The position numbers were made by a program, and so were the translations under genes. A stretch of 64,000 nucleotides of DNA from NCBI RefSeq assembly GCF_007829035.1, contig NZ_VIVQ01000001.1, forward strand, positions 1,054,001 to 1,118,000, given 5' to 3'. Below are positions 8,869 through 17,621 of the stretch, in pieces. Each line of letters starts with the position of its first letter. Position 1 is the first letter of the stretch. The notes under the pieces are model-generated. The model searched no databases. It was not told the origin of the DNA and was given only the letters and a program-made list of their open reading frames with translations. This DNA is from Rudaeicoccus suwonensis (GTDB taxonomy: Bacteria > Actinomycetota > Actinomycetes > Actinomycetales > Dermatophilaceae).

Positions 8869-9519
8869 ATGGTGGCTGCGACGGAACTGACCGACGCCGA
8901 GTTCGAGCGCATTTACGGACGATGGGCACCGAACGAACCACGAGATGCTGCAGCCGCTTTCGCCGGCTATCCGGGTCTGTGGTGGATCGCCGGAGGCTGG
9001 TCCGTCGAGGCGTTCAGTGGCATTTCGCGACCACACCACGACTGTGATCCGTCAGTTCTGCGTGCCGATCTCGACGCCTTCCGAGAGCATGTCCGGGGGA
9101 CGTATGACGTATGGGTGGCCGGCTCAGGTGCCCTCAAACCATTGCTGCCCGAGCAGTCGCTGCAGGACGCGGAGCCGCTGCCGTCCGGCTGGGGACAGGT
9201 CTGGCTGCGGCGCGGCGCCGATCAGCCGTGGGAGTTCGACGTGCTGCTCGCGCCGGGCGATCGTGACACGTGGGTGTACAAGCGCGACGAGTCCGTCACG
9301 ATGCCGATGAGTGCGGCGCTGTGGGAGCGGGACGGCATACCTTATCTGCAGCCTGAGATCCAATTGCTCTACAAGGCAAAGGGATTGCGGCCACAGGACC
9401 AAGCCGACTTCGAAACCGCGGCGCCGCTCCTGTCGAGCGAGCAGCGTGACTGGCTGCGCGGGATGCTGCAGCGCACGCTGCCCGACCACCCCTGGCTGCG
9501 GCACCCCGCACTGCGCTGA
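8869..9519 (+). CDS. Nucleotidyltransferase-fold protein (aminoglycoside 2''-adenylyltransferase-like)
   Basis: A 216-residue protein resembling the aminoglycoside/lincosamide nucleotidyltransferase group. GGWSVEAFSG (about 41-50) matches the GGxAxD/E pattern, HHDCDP (about 55-60) stands where metal-binding acidic residues normally lie, and EIQLLYKAKGLRPQDQADFE (about 163-182) is the typical C-terminal motif. The usual HxDIDV is altered to HHDCDP, so catalytic competence is uncertain. AGAGG upstream of the ATG supports the start. It lies 7 bp behind the helicase. Drug modification is a family association only; chromosomal relatives often have unknown substrates. Confidence 0.7.
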   Translation: MVAATELTDAEFERIYGRWAPNEPRDAAAAFAGYPGLWWIAGGWSVEAFSGISRPHHDCDPSVLRADLDAFREHVRGTYDVWVAGSGALKPLLPEQSLQDAEPLPSGWGQVWLRRGADQPWEFDVLLAPGDRDTWVYKRDESVTMPMSAALWERDGIPYLQPEIQLLYKAKGLRPQDQADFETAAPLLSSEQRDWLRGMLQRTLPDHPWLRHPALR

Positions 9520-9533
9520 TCAGTGCGCCAGGG

Positions 9534-10010
9534 TCACTGTGTTCCGGCGGCGACCACCAAGGGTTGGGTGCGATGCGGCACGAGTTCGGCGAGGGCGATC
9601 ACGGTCGAGGTGCGCAGCACCATCCCGTTGCCGACGACCTGGTCGATGACGCGCTGCAGATCGGTGTTGTCACGCGCGACGACCCGAACGAACAGGTCGC
9701 CGTCACCGGTGATGGTGTGCACCTCCAGCACCTCCGGAATCGCCGACAGGTGATCGACGACCTTCTCGTGGCCGCGGCGCTGCTGAATCTCCAACGAACA
9801 GAAGGCCATCACCGGATACCCGAGCGCGGCCGGCGAGACGGTCGGCGCCAGTGTGCTGATGACACCGCGCTCGATCAGCCGGTCGAGTCGCGCCTGCACG
9901 GTGCCGCGCGCCACCCCTAGTTCGCGCGAGGCGCCCAGCACGCCGATCTGCGGCTGTGCCGCCAGCAGGGACAGCAGGCGGGAGTCGAGGGCGTCGATCG
10001 ATTGCGACAT
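9534..10010 (-). CDS. Lrp/AsnC-family transcriptional regulator
   Basis: A 158-residue regulator with an N-terminal winged helix (DALDSRLLSLLAAQPQIGVLG, then GVARGTVQARLDRLIERGV near 35-52) and a C-terminal RAM ligand-binding domain (VLEVHTITGDGDLFVRVVA near 95-115). It is divergent from hppD with about 110 bp between, so it most likely controls 4-hydroxyphenylpyruvate catabolism, with an aromatic amino acid as effector (inference). The start is ATG 10010, not the upstream ATG 10019, because a -10 box TACAAT ends 7 nt before it. Confidence 0.9.
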   Translation of the reverse strand: MSQSIDALDSRLLSLLAAQPQIGVLGASRELGVARGTVQARLDRLIERGVISTLAPTVSPAALGYPVMAFCSLEIQQRRGHEKVVDHLSAIPEVLEVHTITGDGDLFVRVVARDNTDLQRVIDQVVGNGMVLRTSTVIALAELVPHRTQPLVVAAGTQ

Positions 10011-10028
10011 ACAGCACATTGTATGGCG
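10005..10028. repeat. Inverted pair of the CGNCATAC/GTATGNCG octamer
   Basis: CGACATAC and GTATGGCG face each other across 8 bp, overlapping the lrp start codon and its -10 box. One of three such pairs in the window. Confidence 0.7.
10018..10023 (-). promoter_or_regulatory. -10 box TACAAT, leaderless start of lrp gene
   Basis: On the minus strand TACAAT is followed by 7 nt and then the ATG at 10010. It lies within the octamer pair, so a protein bound there would block this promoter. Confidence 0.55.
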
Positions 10029-10064
10029 AAGGCGCGATTCGATGATGCATATTGCACATGGTGA

Positions 10065-11324
<1,260 letters not shown>

Positions 11325-11335
11325 CCGGCGCCCGA

Positions 11336-11373
11336 CCGAAGGCCACGTCCCGTCACCGGGGCGTGGCCTTCGG
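11336..11373 (+). terminator. Hairpin terminator after hppD
   Basis: CCGAAGGCCACG pairs perfectly with CGTGGCCTTCGG across a 14-nt loop, 11 bp after the hppD stop. The T-tract is weak (CGTTTCC). Confidence 0.75.
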
Positions 11374-11479
11374 CGTTTCCTGGCCACGGCTGGTCACGCA
11401 CCAAACCATCGGGCGCCATGGATTTGCCCGGCGATGACAGCGGTCGTCCTCGAACCGGGTGCGCGCCGTTCCGGCAACC

Positions 11480-11485
11480 TAGGCT
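11480..11485 (+). promoter_or_regulatory. -10 box TAGGCT, leaderless start of the SDR-TspO gene
   Basis: TAGGCT ends 6 nt before the ATG at 11492. Confidence 0.5.
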
Positions 11486-11491
11486 GCAGTC

Positions 11492-12889
11492 ATGGCTCGG
11501 GTACTTGTCACAGGCGCATCGGGATACATCGGCGGGCACCTCGTCGCGGCGCTGCTGCGCGACGGTCAACAGGTGCGGGTGCTGACCCGCCACGCGGACG
11601 GTCTGCGCGCCGAGCCGTGGGTTGGCCAGGTCGAGGTCGTCGAAGGCGATGCGTCCGCCGCCGCAGATTGCCGTCGCGCGCTCGCGGGGGTGGAGGCGGC
11701 GTATTACCTGCTGCACTCGATGGATGGCGGTAGTGACTTCGTCCGTCGCGAGCGCGACATGGCGTCGACCTTCGCGTCGGCCGCGGAGTATTCACGTGTG
11801 GCCCGGATCGTCTACCTCGGTGGGCTTCATCCAGGCGGCGAATTGTCCGAACACCTCGGCTCACGTGTCGAGGTCGGCAAGGTCTTCCTCGCCGGAGCGG
11901 TGCCTGCTGTGGTCTTCCAGGCCGGTGTCGTGCTCGGAGCCGGCTCGGCGTCCTTCGACATGCTGCGCCATCTGACCGAGCGACTTCCGGCAATGGTGGC
12001 ACCGCGATGGGTGCAGAACAGGATCCAGCCGATCGCGATCGCGGACGTGTTGCACTACCTGGTCGGTGCCCTGCGGTTGCCGGCCGACGTCAACCGCACC
12101 TTCGACATCGGTTGTCCCGAGGTGCTCACCTATGCGCAGATGATGCGCCGGTATGCCGCAGACGTCGGTCTGCGTCGCCGATACGTGGTGACGGTGCCGG
12201 TGCTGACGCCGCGACTGGCGGGACTGTGGATCGATCTGGTCACGCCGATCTCCTCGGGCATCGCCCGGCCGCTGGTCGGAAGTCTGGTGCACGACGCCGT
12301 ATGCCGCGAGGACGACGTGCTCGAAGCGATCGGCCCGCCGCCGGGCGGCCGCACCGGCTTTGACGAGGCGATCGCGGCGGCAGCGGCGGACATCGACCCG
12401 CTGCGCTGGTCGCGCACGCTGGGGCGCACGGCCGCGATCGTGGCCGCTTCTGCGGTGACCGGTTCGGTGCTGACCAACCCCGGATCGGCGTGGTACACCG
12501 GACTGCGCAAGCCCGCCTGGCAGCCGCCGCCGGTGGCCTTCCCCCTGGTGTGGACATCGCTGTACACCTCGACGGCGGTCGCGACGGCCCTGGCCAGCGC
12601 GGACCTTGCCGAGGACGGCAAGCGTGCTGCAAGCAATTCGCTGGAGCGCGCGCTCGCGGTGAACATGGCGCTCAACACAGCGTGGACTGCCATCTTCTTC
12701 CGCGCGCACAAACCCACACTTGCCACGGTCGAATGCGCCGTGCTGTGCCTCAGCACGGTGGACCTGGCACGCCGGGCCGGGGTGACCGGTGGCGGCAAGG
12801 CTGCCACGATCGGCGCGTATGCCGCGTGGTGCGCGTTCGCGGGAACCCTGTCGGCCGGAGTGGCGCGGCTCAACCCCGGCTGTAACTAA
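11492..12889 (+). CDS. NmrA-like SDR fused to a TspO/MBR membrane domain
   Basis: A 465-residue two-domain protein. Residues 1 to about 290 form an extended/atypical short-chain dehydrogenase fold: GASGYIGG (8-15) binds NAD(P), followed by YYLLHSM and VYLGGL. Residues about 310-465 match TspO/MBR (TSPO family): WYTGLRKPAWQPPP, then NMALNTAWTAIFF and five hydrophobic helices. TspO proteins bind tetrapyrroles and sterols; the SDR half resembles NAD(P)H-binding proteins found with carotenoid or lipid genes. The fusion suggests a membrane-tethered oxidoreductase handling a hydrophobic ligand. That role is inference. It stands alone between two terminators. Confidence 0.87.
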   Translation: MARVLVTGASGYIGGHLVAALLRDGQQVRVLTRHADGLRAEPWVGQVEVVEGDASAAADCRRALAGVEAAYYLLHSMDGGSDFVRRERDMASTFASAAEYSRVARIVYLGGLHPGGELSEHLGSRVEVGKVFLAGAVPAVVFQAGVVLGAGSASFDMLRHLTERLPAMVAPRWVQNRIQPIAIADVLHYLVGALRLPADVNRTFDIGCPEVLTYAQMMRRYAADVGLRRRYVVTVPVLTPRLAGLWIDLVTPISSGIARPLVGSLVHDAVCREDDVLEAIGPPPGGRTGFDEAIAAAAADIDPLRWSRTLGRTAAIVAASAVTGSVLTNPGSAWYTGLRKPAWQPPPVAFPLVWTSLYTSTAVATALASADLAEDGKRAASNSLERALAVNMALNTAWTAIFFRAHKPTLATVECAVLCLSTVDLARRAGVTGGGKAATIGAYAAWCAFAGTLSAGVARLNPGCN

Positions 12890-12909
12890 TGCGGACGAGC
12901 TGAAACGAG

Positions 12910-12947
12910 CGTTGCGGCCCAACCTCGAAAGAGGCTGAGCCGCAACG
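12910..12947. terminator. Bidirectional hairpin between convergent genes
   Basis: CGTTGCGGC and GCCGCAACG pair around a region with an inner CTC/GAG stem. It separates the SDR-TspO gene from fdhA, which converge here. Confidence 0.7.
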
Positions 12948-12983
12948 GCTTTCGTCCGGCTGAAAGATCCGGCAGATCGTCGC

Positions 12984-14195
12984 TCAGGCGACCATGCCAT
13001 GTGGGTCGATGACGAACTTCTTCGCCGCACCCTTGTCGAAGTCGGCATATCCCGCCGGCGCCTCGTCGAGAGTGATCTTCGTGGCGTTGACGGCCTTGGC
13101 GATCTGCGCCTTGTCGCGCAGGATCAGGTTCATCAACTGGCGGTTGTACTTCTTCACCGGGCACTGACCGGTCATGAACGAGTGCGACTTGGCCCAGCCC
13201 AGGCCGAGACGCACACCGAGCGTGCCCTCCTTGGCGTTGTCGTCGGAGGCGCCCGGGTCGCCGGTGACATAGAGCCCCGGTATGCCGATGCCCGCGCCGG
13301 CACGAGCCAGCGACATACAGTCGTTGAGCACGGTCGCAGGTGCCTCGTCGGCATCCGCTCCGTGACCGCGGGCCTCGAAGCCGACGGCGTCGACGGCTGC
13401 ATCGACCTCGCGCTCGCCGATGGCCTGCTCGACCAGATCGGCGAGATCGCCACCACTGGACAGGTCGACCGTCTCGCAACCGAAACTACGCGCCTGCGCG
13501 AGCCGGTCGGCGTTCATGTCACCGACGACCACCACCGATGCGCCGAGCAACTGGGCCGCATGCGCAGCAGCCAGACCGACCGGACCGGCGCCTGCGACAT
13601 ACACGGTGGAACCGGTCGTCACGCCCGCGGTGTAGGCGCCGTGGTAGCCGGTGGGGAAGATGTCCGACAACATCGTCAGATCCATGATCTTCTCCAGCGC
13701 CTGCTCGCGATCGGGGAAAGGCAGCAGGTTGAAGTCGGCATACGGCACCATGACGTATTCCGCCTGCCCGCCGATCCAGCCGCCCATGTCGACATAGCCG
13801 TATGCCGCGCCGGCCCTGGCCGGGTTCACGTTGAGGCAGATGCCGGTCTTGCCCTCGTTGCACATGCGGCAGCGGCCGCATGCGATGTTGAACGGCACCG
13901 AGCAGATGTCGCCCTTCTTGACGAACAGCACGTCGTCACCGAGTTCGACGACCTCGCCAGTGATCTCGTGGCCGAGGGTCTGACCGATCGGGGCCGTCGT
14001 CCGCCCGCGGACCATATGCTGATCGCTGCCGCAGATGTTGGTCGTGACCAGTTTGAGGACCACGGCGTGCGGCGCCTGTTTCTTCAGGCTCATCCCGGCG
14101 GCTACGTCGTCCGGCAGTTCCAGTGCCGGGTAATCGATGTCTTCGACGGCGACCTGACCGGCGCCCTTGTAGACCACAACTCTGTTGGTGGGCAT
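12984..14195 (-). CDS. fdhA: Glutathione-independent formaldehyde dehydrogenase (zinc ADH family)
   Basis: Oxidises formaldehyde (and possibly other aldehydes) with tightly bound NAD, or dismutates it. The 403-residue protein has the catalytic zinc site ICGSDQH (about 46-52), GHE near 67, a structural zinc cluster CGRCRMCNEGKTGIC (about 97-111) and GAGPVGLAA (about 178-186) for the cofactor. The segment GIGIPGLYVTGDPGASDD near 300 is typical of the formaldehyde dehydrogenase subgroup rather than ordinary alcohol dehydrogenases. The ATG at 14195 has AAGGAGG upstream. It is a single-gene unit. Confidence 0.92.
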   Translation of the reverse strand: MPTNRVVVYKGAGQVAVEDIDYPALELPDDVAAGMSLKKQAPHAVVLKLVTTNICGSDQHMVRGRTTAPIGQTLGHEITGEVVELGDDVLFVKKGDICSVPFNIACGRCRMCNEGKTGICLNVNPARAGAAYGYVDMGGWIGGQAEYVMVPYADFNLLPFPDREQALEKIMDLTMLSDIFPTGYHGAYTAGVTTGSTVYVAGAGPVGLAAAHAAQLLGASVVVVGDMNADRLAQARSFGCETVDLSSGGDLADLVEQAIGEREVDAAVDAVGFEARGHGADADEAPATVLNDCMSLARAGAGIGIPGLYVTGDPGASDDNAKEGTLGVRLGLGWAKSHSFMTGQCPVKKYNRQLMNLILRDKAQIAKAVNATKITLDEAPAGYADFDKGAAKKFVIDPHGMVA

Positions 14196-14342
14196 GAGAC
14201 CTCCTTGTCTCCGGCGCGACGACCGCACGGAGATGTGCGCAGCGCGCCTCTTCCACCATAGGTCGGCGCGCGTCGCTGTTGCCCTGTCGCGCGCACCGGC
14301 CCTCGTCAGCCGCACCTGGGGGTGATGAGAGGATCCTGAGTC

Positions 14343-15308
14343 ATGACGGACCGCCCCTCTGGTTGGTATGACGACCCCGACAGTCCCGACCAGTTGCGTT
14401 ACTGGGACGGCATCCTGTGGTCCGATCGCACGATGCCCAAGGTCAAGCCGGGGCTGGAGGACTCCCACATCGGCGACCCGCGCGAACAGTGGGATCGGGA
14501 GCACCAGGACGACGAGCAGCACGTACCGTATGGCGCCGCGCCCTTCCGGGGTCAGCAGCCGGGCCGGCCGACCGGTTGGGGTCCCGGCGCGGGCTCGCAC
14601 TACGACCCTCGTCAGGGGCACTACCCCCAGGTGCAGGCGACCTACCCACCGCTCCCGGTGCCGACGACCCCGGACGGTGAGCAGCTGTCGGGCTGGTGGC
14701 GACGACTGGTCGCTTTCTGCATCGACGGCATCATTGTTTTCACGGTCGCGGTGGCGCTTGCGTGGCACTGGCTGCAGCCGTGGGTGCACACGGTCACGAC
14801 GTGGTACGACAGCGTGGTGACTGCTGCGGAGAATCACCAGTCGCAGCCTCCGACACCATCCGGTTTCTACGACGTTCCGTGGCAGTACCCGGTCGTCGTC
14901 TTTCTGATCTACCTGGTCTACGAAGTCTGTCTGACGGTATGGCGCGGGCAGACTCTCGGAAAGATGGTCACCGGTATCCGTGTGCGCGGTGCCGACTCGA
15001 CCGCGCCGCCCTCGTTGCGGGCCGCCACGATTCGCCTGTGCATCAAGCAGGGGGCTGTCGCGGTCCGCGGGATTCTGGTGCTGTCGACCGTGGGGTTGCT
15101 GTTCCAGGTGCTCGACGGGTTGGTGCCATTGGGCGATGCGCGTAAGCAGGCGATTCACGACAAGGGCGCCAAGACGTATGTCGTCCGGACGAATCCGACA
15201 AGCGGACACTATCCGCAGCAAGGCGGCCCGTCGCCATACAACAACCAGTCGTCGTATGGGAGTCAGCAGCAGCCGTACGACGGCGGCCAGCCGCCATACG
15301 GCCGGTGA
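14343..15308 (+). CDS. RDD-family membrane protein with N-terminal DUF2510 domain
   Basis: A 321-residue protein. Residues 6-30 (SGWYDDPDSPDQLRYWDGILW) are a DUF2510 motif, a short module common at the N termini of actinobacterial membrane proteins. A Pro/Gly/Tyr-rich linker follows to about 115. Then comes an RDD domain with WWRRLVAFCIDGII (first Arg-Asp helix), a second helix near 185-200 and GQTLGKMVTGIRV. The C terminus is a disordered Gln/Tyr/Pro tail. Some RDD proteins are Na+/H+ antiporters but the function here is unknown. Confidence 0.88.
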   Translation: MTDRPSGWYDDPDSPDQLRYWDGILWSDRTMPKVKPGLEDSHIGDPREQWDREHQDDEQHVPYGAAPFRGQQPGRPTGWGPGAGSHYDPRQGHYPQVQATYPPLPVPTTPDGEQLSGWWRRLVAFCIDGIIVFTVAVALAWHWLQPWVHTVTTWYDSVVTAAENHQSQPPTPSGFYDVPWQYPVVVFLIYLVYEVCLTVWRGQTLGKMVTGIRVRGADSTAPPSLRAATIRLCIKQGAVAVRGILVLSTVGLLFQVLDGLVPLGDARKQAIHDKGAKTYVVRTNPTSGHYPQQGGPSPYNNQSSYGSQQQPYDGGQPPYGR

Positions 15309-15402
15309 CGGCGACGGATGCGGCGGTCGCACGCTTCCGAGCACGCTGACCCGCTGCAGGAATGACAGGCGACGCGCTCGCGGTAGTCGTCCGGTGATCG
15401 CG

Positions 15403-15433
15403 GTGCCCTGCCCCAAATGGTGGGGCAGGGCAC
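15403..15433. terminator. Hairpin terminator between RDD gene and fahA
   Basis: GTGCCCTGCCCC, loop AAATGGT, GGGGCAGGGCAC: a perfect 12-bp stem between convergent genes. Confidence 0.8.
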
Positions 15434-15458
15434 GGTCTCGCTGACGTACGCCGTCGCC

Positions 15459-16676
15459 TCAGTCGCGAGCCGGCAGAATGCGCCCGCTGACCTCGCCGAG
15501 TGCGATGCGCCCGCCGCCCACCGCAGGCGCTGTCGCGGTGATCGTGACCTCGTCGCCGTCCTGCAGGAACGAACGCTCGGTGCCGTCCTCGAGCCGGATC
15601 GGTTCACTGCCGCTCCAGGACAGTTCGAGCAGGCTGCCACGTTGCTGCGGCTCGGGGCCGGACACCGTGCCGCTGGCGAACAGATCGCCGTTGCGCAGTC
15701 GCGCGCCGTTGACGGTGAGGTGCGCGAGCATCTGGCCGGGTCCCCAGTACATCTGCGCGTACGGCGGCTGCGACACCAGGGTCCCGTTGAGACGCACCTC
15801 CAGTGCAAGGTCGAGACCGAAAGCGCCCTCAAGGCCGCGCAGATAGGGCAGCGGTTGCGGGTCTTGCTGTGGCAGAGCGATTCTGGCCTCCTTCAGCGCA
15901 GCCATCGGTGTGATCCAGGCGCTCAGCGACGACGCGAAGGACTTGCCGAGGAAGGGCCCGAGCGGGACGTACTCCCACGCCTGCAGGTCACGTGCCGACC
16001 AGTCGTTGAACAGCCCGACGCCGAAGATGTGCTCGTCGGCCCGGTCGACGCCGACACGTTCACCCAACTCGGTTTCGCCGCCGACGACGAAACCAACTTC
16101 GGCTTCGATGTCGAGACGAACACTCGGACCGAACTGTGGTGCCGCGTCGGCGGGGGTTTTGCGCTGACCGACGGGCCGGACGATGTCGGTGCCGCTGACC
16201 ACAACAGTGCCGGCGCGACCGTGGTAACCGATCGGCAGGTGTTTCCAGTTCGGTGTCAGTGCCGCGCCGTCGGGACGGAAGATCTTGCCGACGTTGGTCG
16301 CGTGGTGCTCGCTGGCGTAGAAGTCGACGTAGTCGGCGACATCAACCGCAAGGTGCAGCTCCACGGCGTCCAGCGGGCGCAGGTGCGGTCGGACGAAGTC
16401 ACGGCGCCGGTCGTCGCTCAGCAGTTGCTGCAGCCAACGACGCGCTGCCTGCCACGACGAGGGCCCCTGCTCCAGGAAGGCGTTCAGTGACGGCGTGCTC
16501 CACGCGCGAGCCCACTTTCGGTGGCCGTCGGCAGCTGCCAGCCCGGCGATGCCGACGACGTGACCACCCAACCGCGAAACGACCTGAGGACTCCAATCCT
16601 GAGCGCTGGCAACGGCATACGGGAGGTTGGTGAGACCCCACAGATCGTCGGTGAGTGCGAACGGGTCAGCAGTCAT
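15459..16676 (-). CDS. fahA: Fumarylacetoacetase
   Basis: Hydrolyses fumarylacetoacetate to fumarate and acetoacetate, the last step of tyrosine catabolism. At 405 residues it matches the two-domain bacterial enzyme: an N-terminal domain with DYVDFYASEHHA near 118-129 (metal Asp and catalytic His), GYHGRAGTVVVSG near 155-167 and the metal-binding run DIEAEVGF and FNDWSARDLQAWE. Its ATG overlaps the stop of the upstream unknown gene (ATGA), so the two are translationally coupled. No maleylacetoacetate isomerase is present nearby. Confidence 0.95.
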   Translation of the reverse strand: MTADPFALTDDLWGLTNLPYAVASAQDWSPQVVSRLGGHVVGIAGLAAADGHRKWARAWSTPSLNAFLEQGPSSWQAARRWLQQLLSDDRRRDFVRPHLRPLDAVELHLAVDVADYVDFYASEHHATNVGKIFRPDGAALTPNWKHLPIGYHGRAGTVVVSGTDIVRPVGQRKTPADAAPQFGPSVRLDIEAEVGFVVGGETELGERVGVDRADEHIFGVGLFNDWSARDLQAWEYVPLGPFLGKSFASSLSAWITPMAALKEARIALPQQDPQPLPYLRGLEGAFGLDLALEVRLNGTLVSQPPYAQMYWGPGQMLAHLTVNGARLRNGDLFASGTVSGPEPQQRGSLLELSWSGSEPIRLEDGTERSFLQDGDEVTITATAPAVGGGRIALGEVSGRILPARD

Positions 16677-17494
16677 CAGTCCTCAATCAGGCCGAGTGTG
16701 GCCAGGTCGTTGATCGGGTCGAGCACGTCACAGCAACCGTATGACGTGAAGCTGTTGCGCACGTTGACGGCGCGAGCTTCGGAGAACTCGGTGATGTCGG
16801 CGGCGATCGCAGAGGTGTCGCGGCGCTCCAGTTGTGTGGCGACATCGTCGCCGTCGAGCGCAGCGGCGGTCGCGAGCACGACGTTGAGGAAGCCGAACTG
16901 GTCCTCCGTGCGACCGTCCGCGGTCACCGTGCTGGTGACCGCATGGTGCAGACCGCCGGTGAGCTTGAACGGGAGGCCGAGGCGCACGCACTCGCCGATG
17001 AACTGGGCCACGTCGGTGCTCGAGGGCACGGGGTTGGCCGGTGAACTGCCGGTGCGCAGCTTGGCGATGACCTGCAGGGGCGAGGATGCAAGATCCGGGA
17101 GCACGGACACCCCGCTCGGGCCGGCCGGCACCTCGACCGCGAGTGGCACTCCGAGCGTGAGGGCGTCCCGCCAGCCGTCGACAGCAGGCACCTCGAGGCC
17201 GGCGAGCGCGTGGCTCGGCGAGGCCGTCACGGCCTCGCCCGCAGCCACGATGTCGGCGATGGCGGTTCCCGCGCGACCTACGACGCCGATGACGAGCCCG
17301 CCACCGTCGGCCAACGCATCGTCGACCAGGGCGGGCGGAAGCAGCAGCGGTCCGACGAAATCCGACGCGGGGGTGCCGCGGCGTCGCGCCCGCCGCTCGA
17401 TAGCCTCGTCGAGCGGGAAGTTGCCGGGCGGAAAGACTGCGGCGTCATCGAGCAGGTGAGCGAACAGCGCGCGGGTGGGAAGCCTGGGTGACAT
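16676..17494 (-). CDS. Conserved protein of unknown function, coupled to fahA
   Basis: A 272-residue soluble protein that I recognise only as an actinobacterial conserved hypothetical found beside homogentisate-pathway genes. Regions likely to be conserved are DDAAVFPPGNFPLDEAI (about 15-31), PFKLTGGLHHAV (about 173-184), FGFLNVVLA and SYGCCDVLDPINDLATLG at the end. Motifs such as VIAKLRTG and KLTGG could suit a TIM-barrel or phosphate-binding fold, but I cannot assign one. It is divergent from hmgA and its stop overlaps fahA's start. The ATG at 17494 is favoured by a -10 box 7 nt upstream. It could supply the isomerase step missing here; that is a hypothesis. Confidence 0.75.
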   Translation of the reverse strand: MSPRLPTRALFAHLLDDAAVFPPGNFPLDEAIERRARRRGTPASDFVGPLLLPPALVDDALADGGGLVIGVVGRAGTAIADIVAAGEAVTASPSHALAGLEVPAVDGWRDALTLGVPLAVEVPAGPSGVSVLPDLASSPLQVIAKLRTGSSPANPVPSSTDVAQFIGECVRLGLPFKLTGGLHHAVTSTVTADGRTEDQFGFLNVVLATAAALDGDDVATQLERRDTSAIAADITEFSEARAVNVRNSFTSYGCCDVLDPINDLATLGLIED

Positions 17495-17501
17495 GGCTTC
17501 C

Positions 17502-17507
17502 ACCGTA
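17502..17507 (-). promoter_or_regulatory. -10 box TACGGT, leaderless start of the fahA operon
   Basis: TACGGT on the minus strand ends 7 nt before the ATG at 17494. Confidence 0.5.
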
Positions 17508-17621
17508 CTGAAGGGCCGGTGGTGCTTCTGCCCGCACCGCCGGGCGGCGCCACCTTCGTTGTCGACCGGCTGCATTAAGGTTTTGCGGGTGCCCTTCGCG
17601 GCACGGGAAGGGATGAGAACA

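Noticed and set aside
6115-9519. A phage-defence island made of Fic, helicase and nucleotidyltransferase
   Set aside because: The helicase belongs to a core actinobacterial family normally beside DUF3039, and no nuclease, methylase, mobile element or attachment site is present. Only fic looks inserted.
14196-15416. N-terminal extension of fdhA to 810 codons
   Set aside because: The extension is a shadow of the RDD gene on the other strand. AAGGAGG before ATG 14195 marks the true start.
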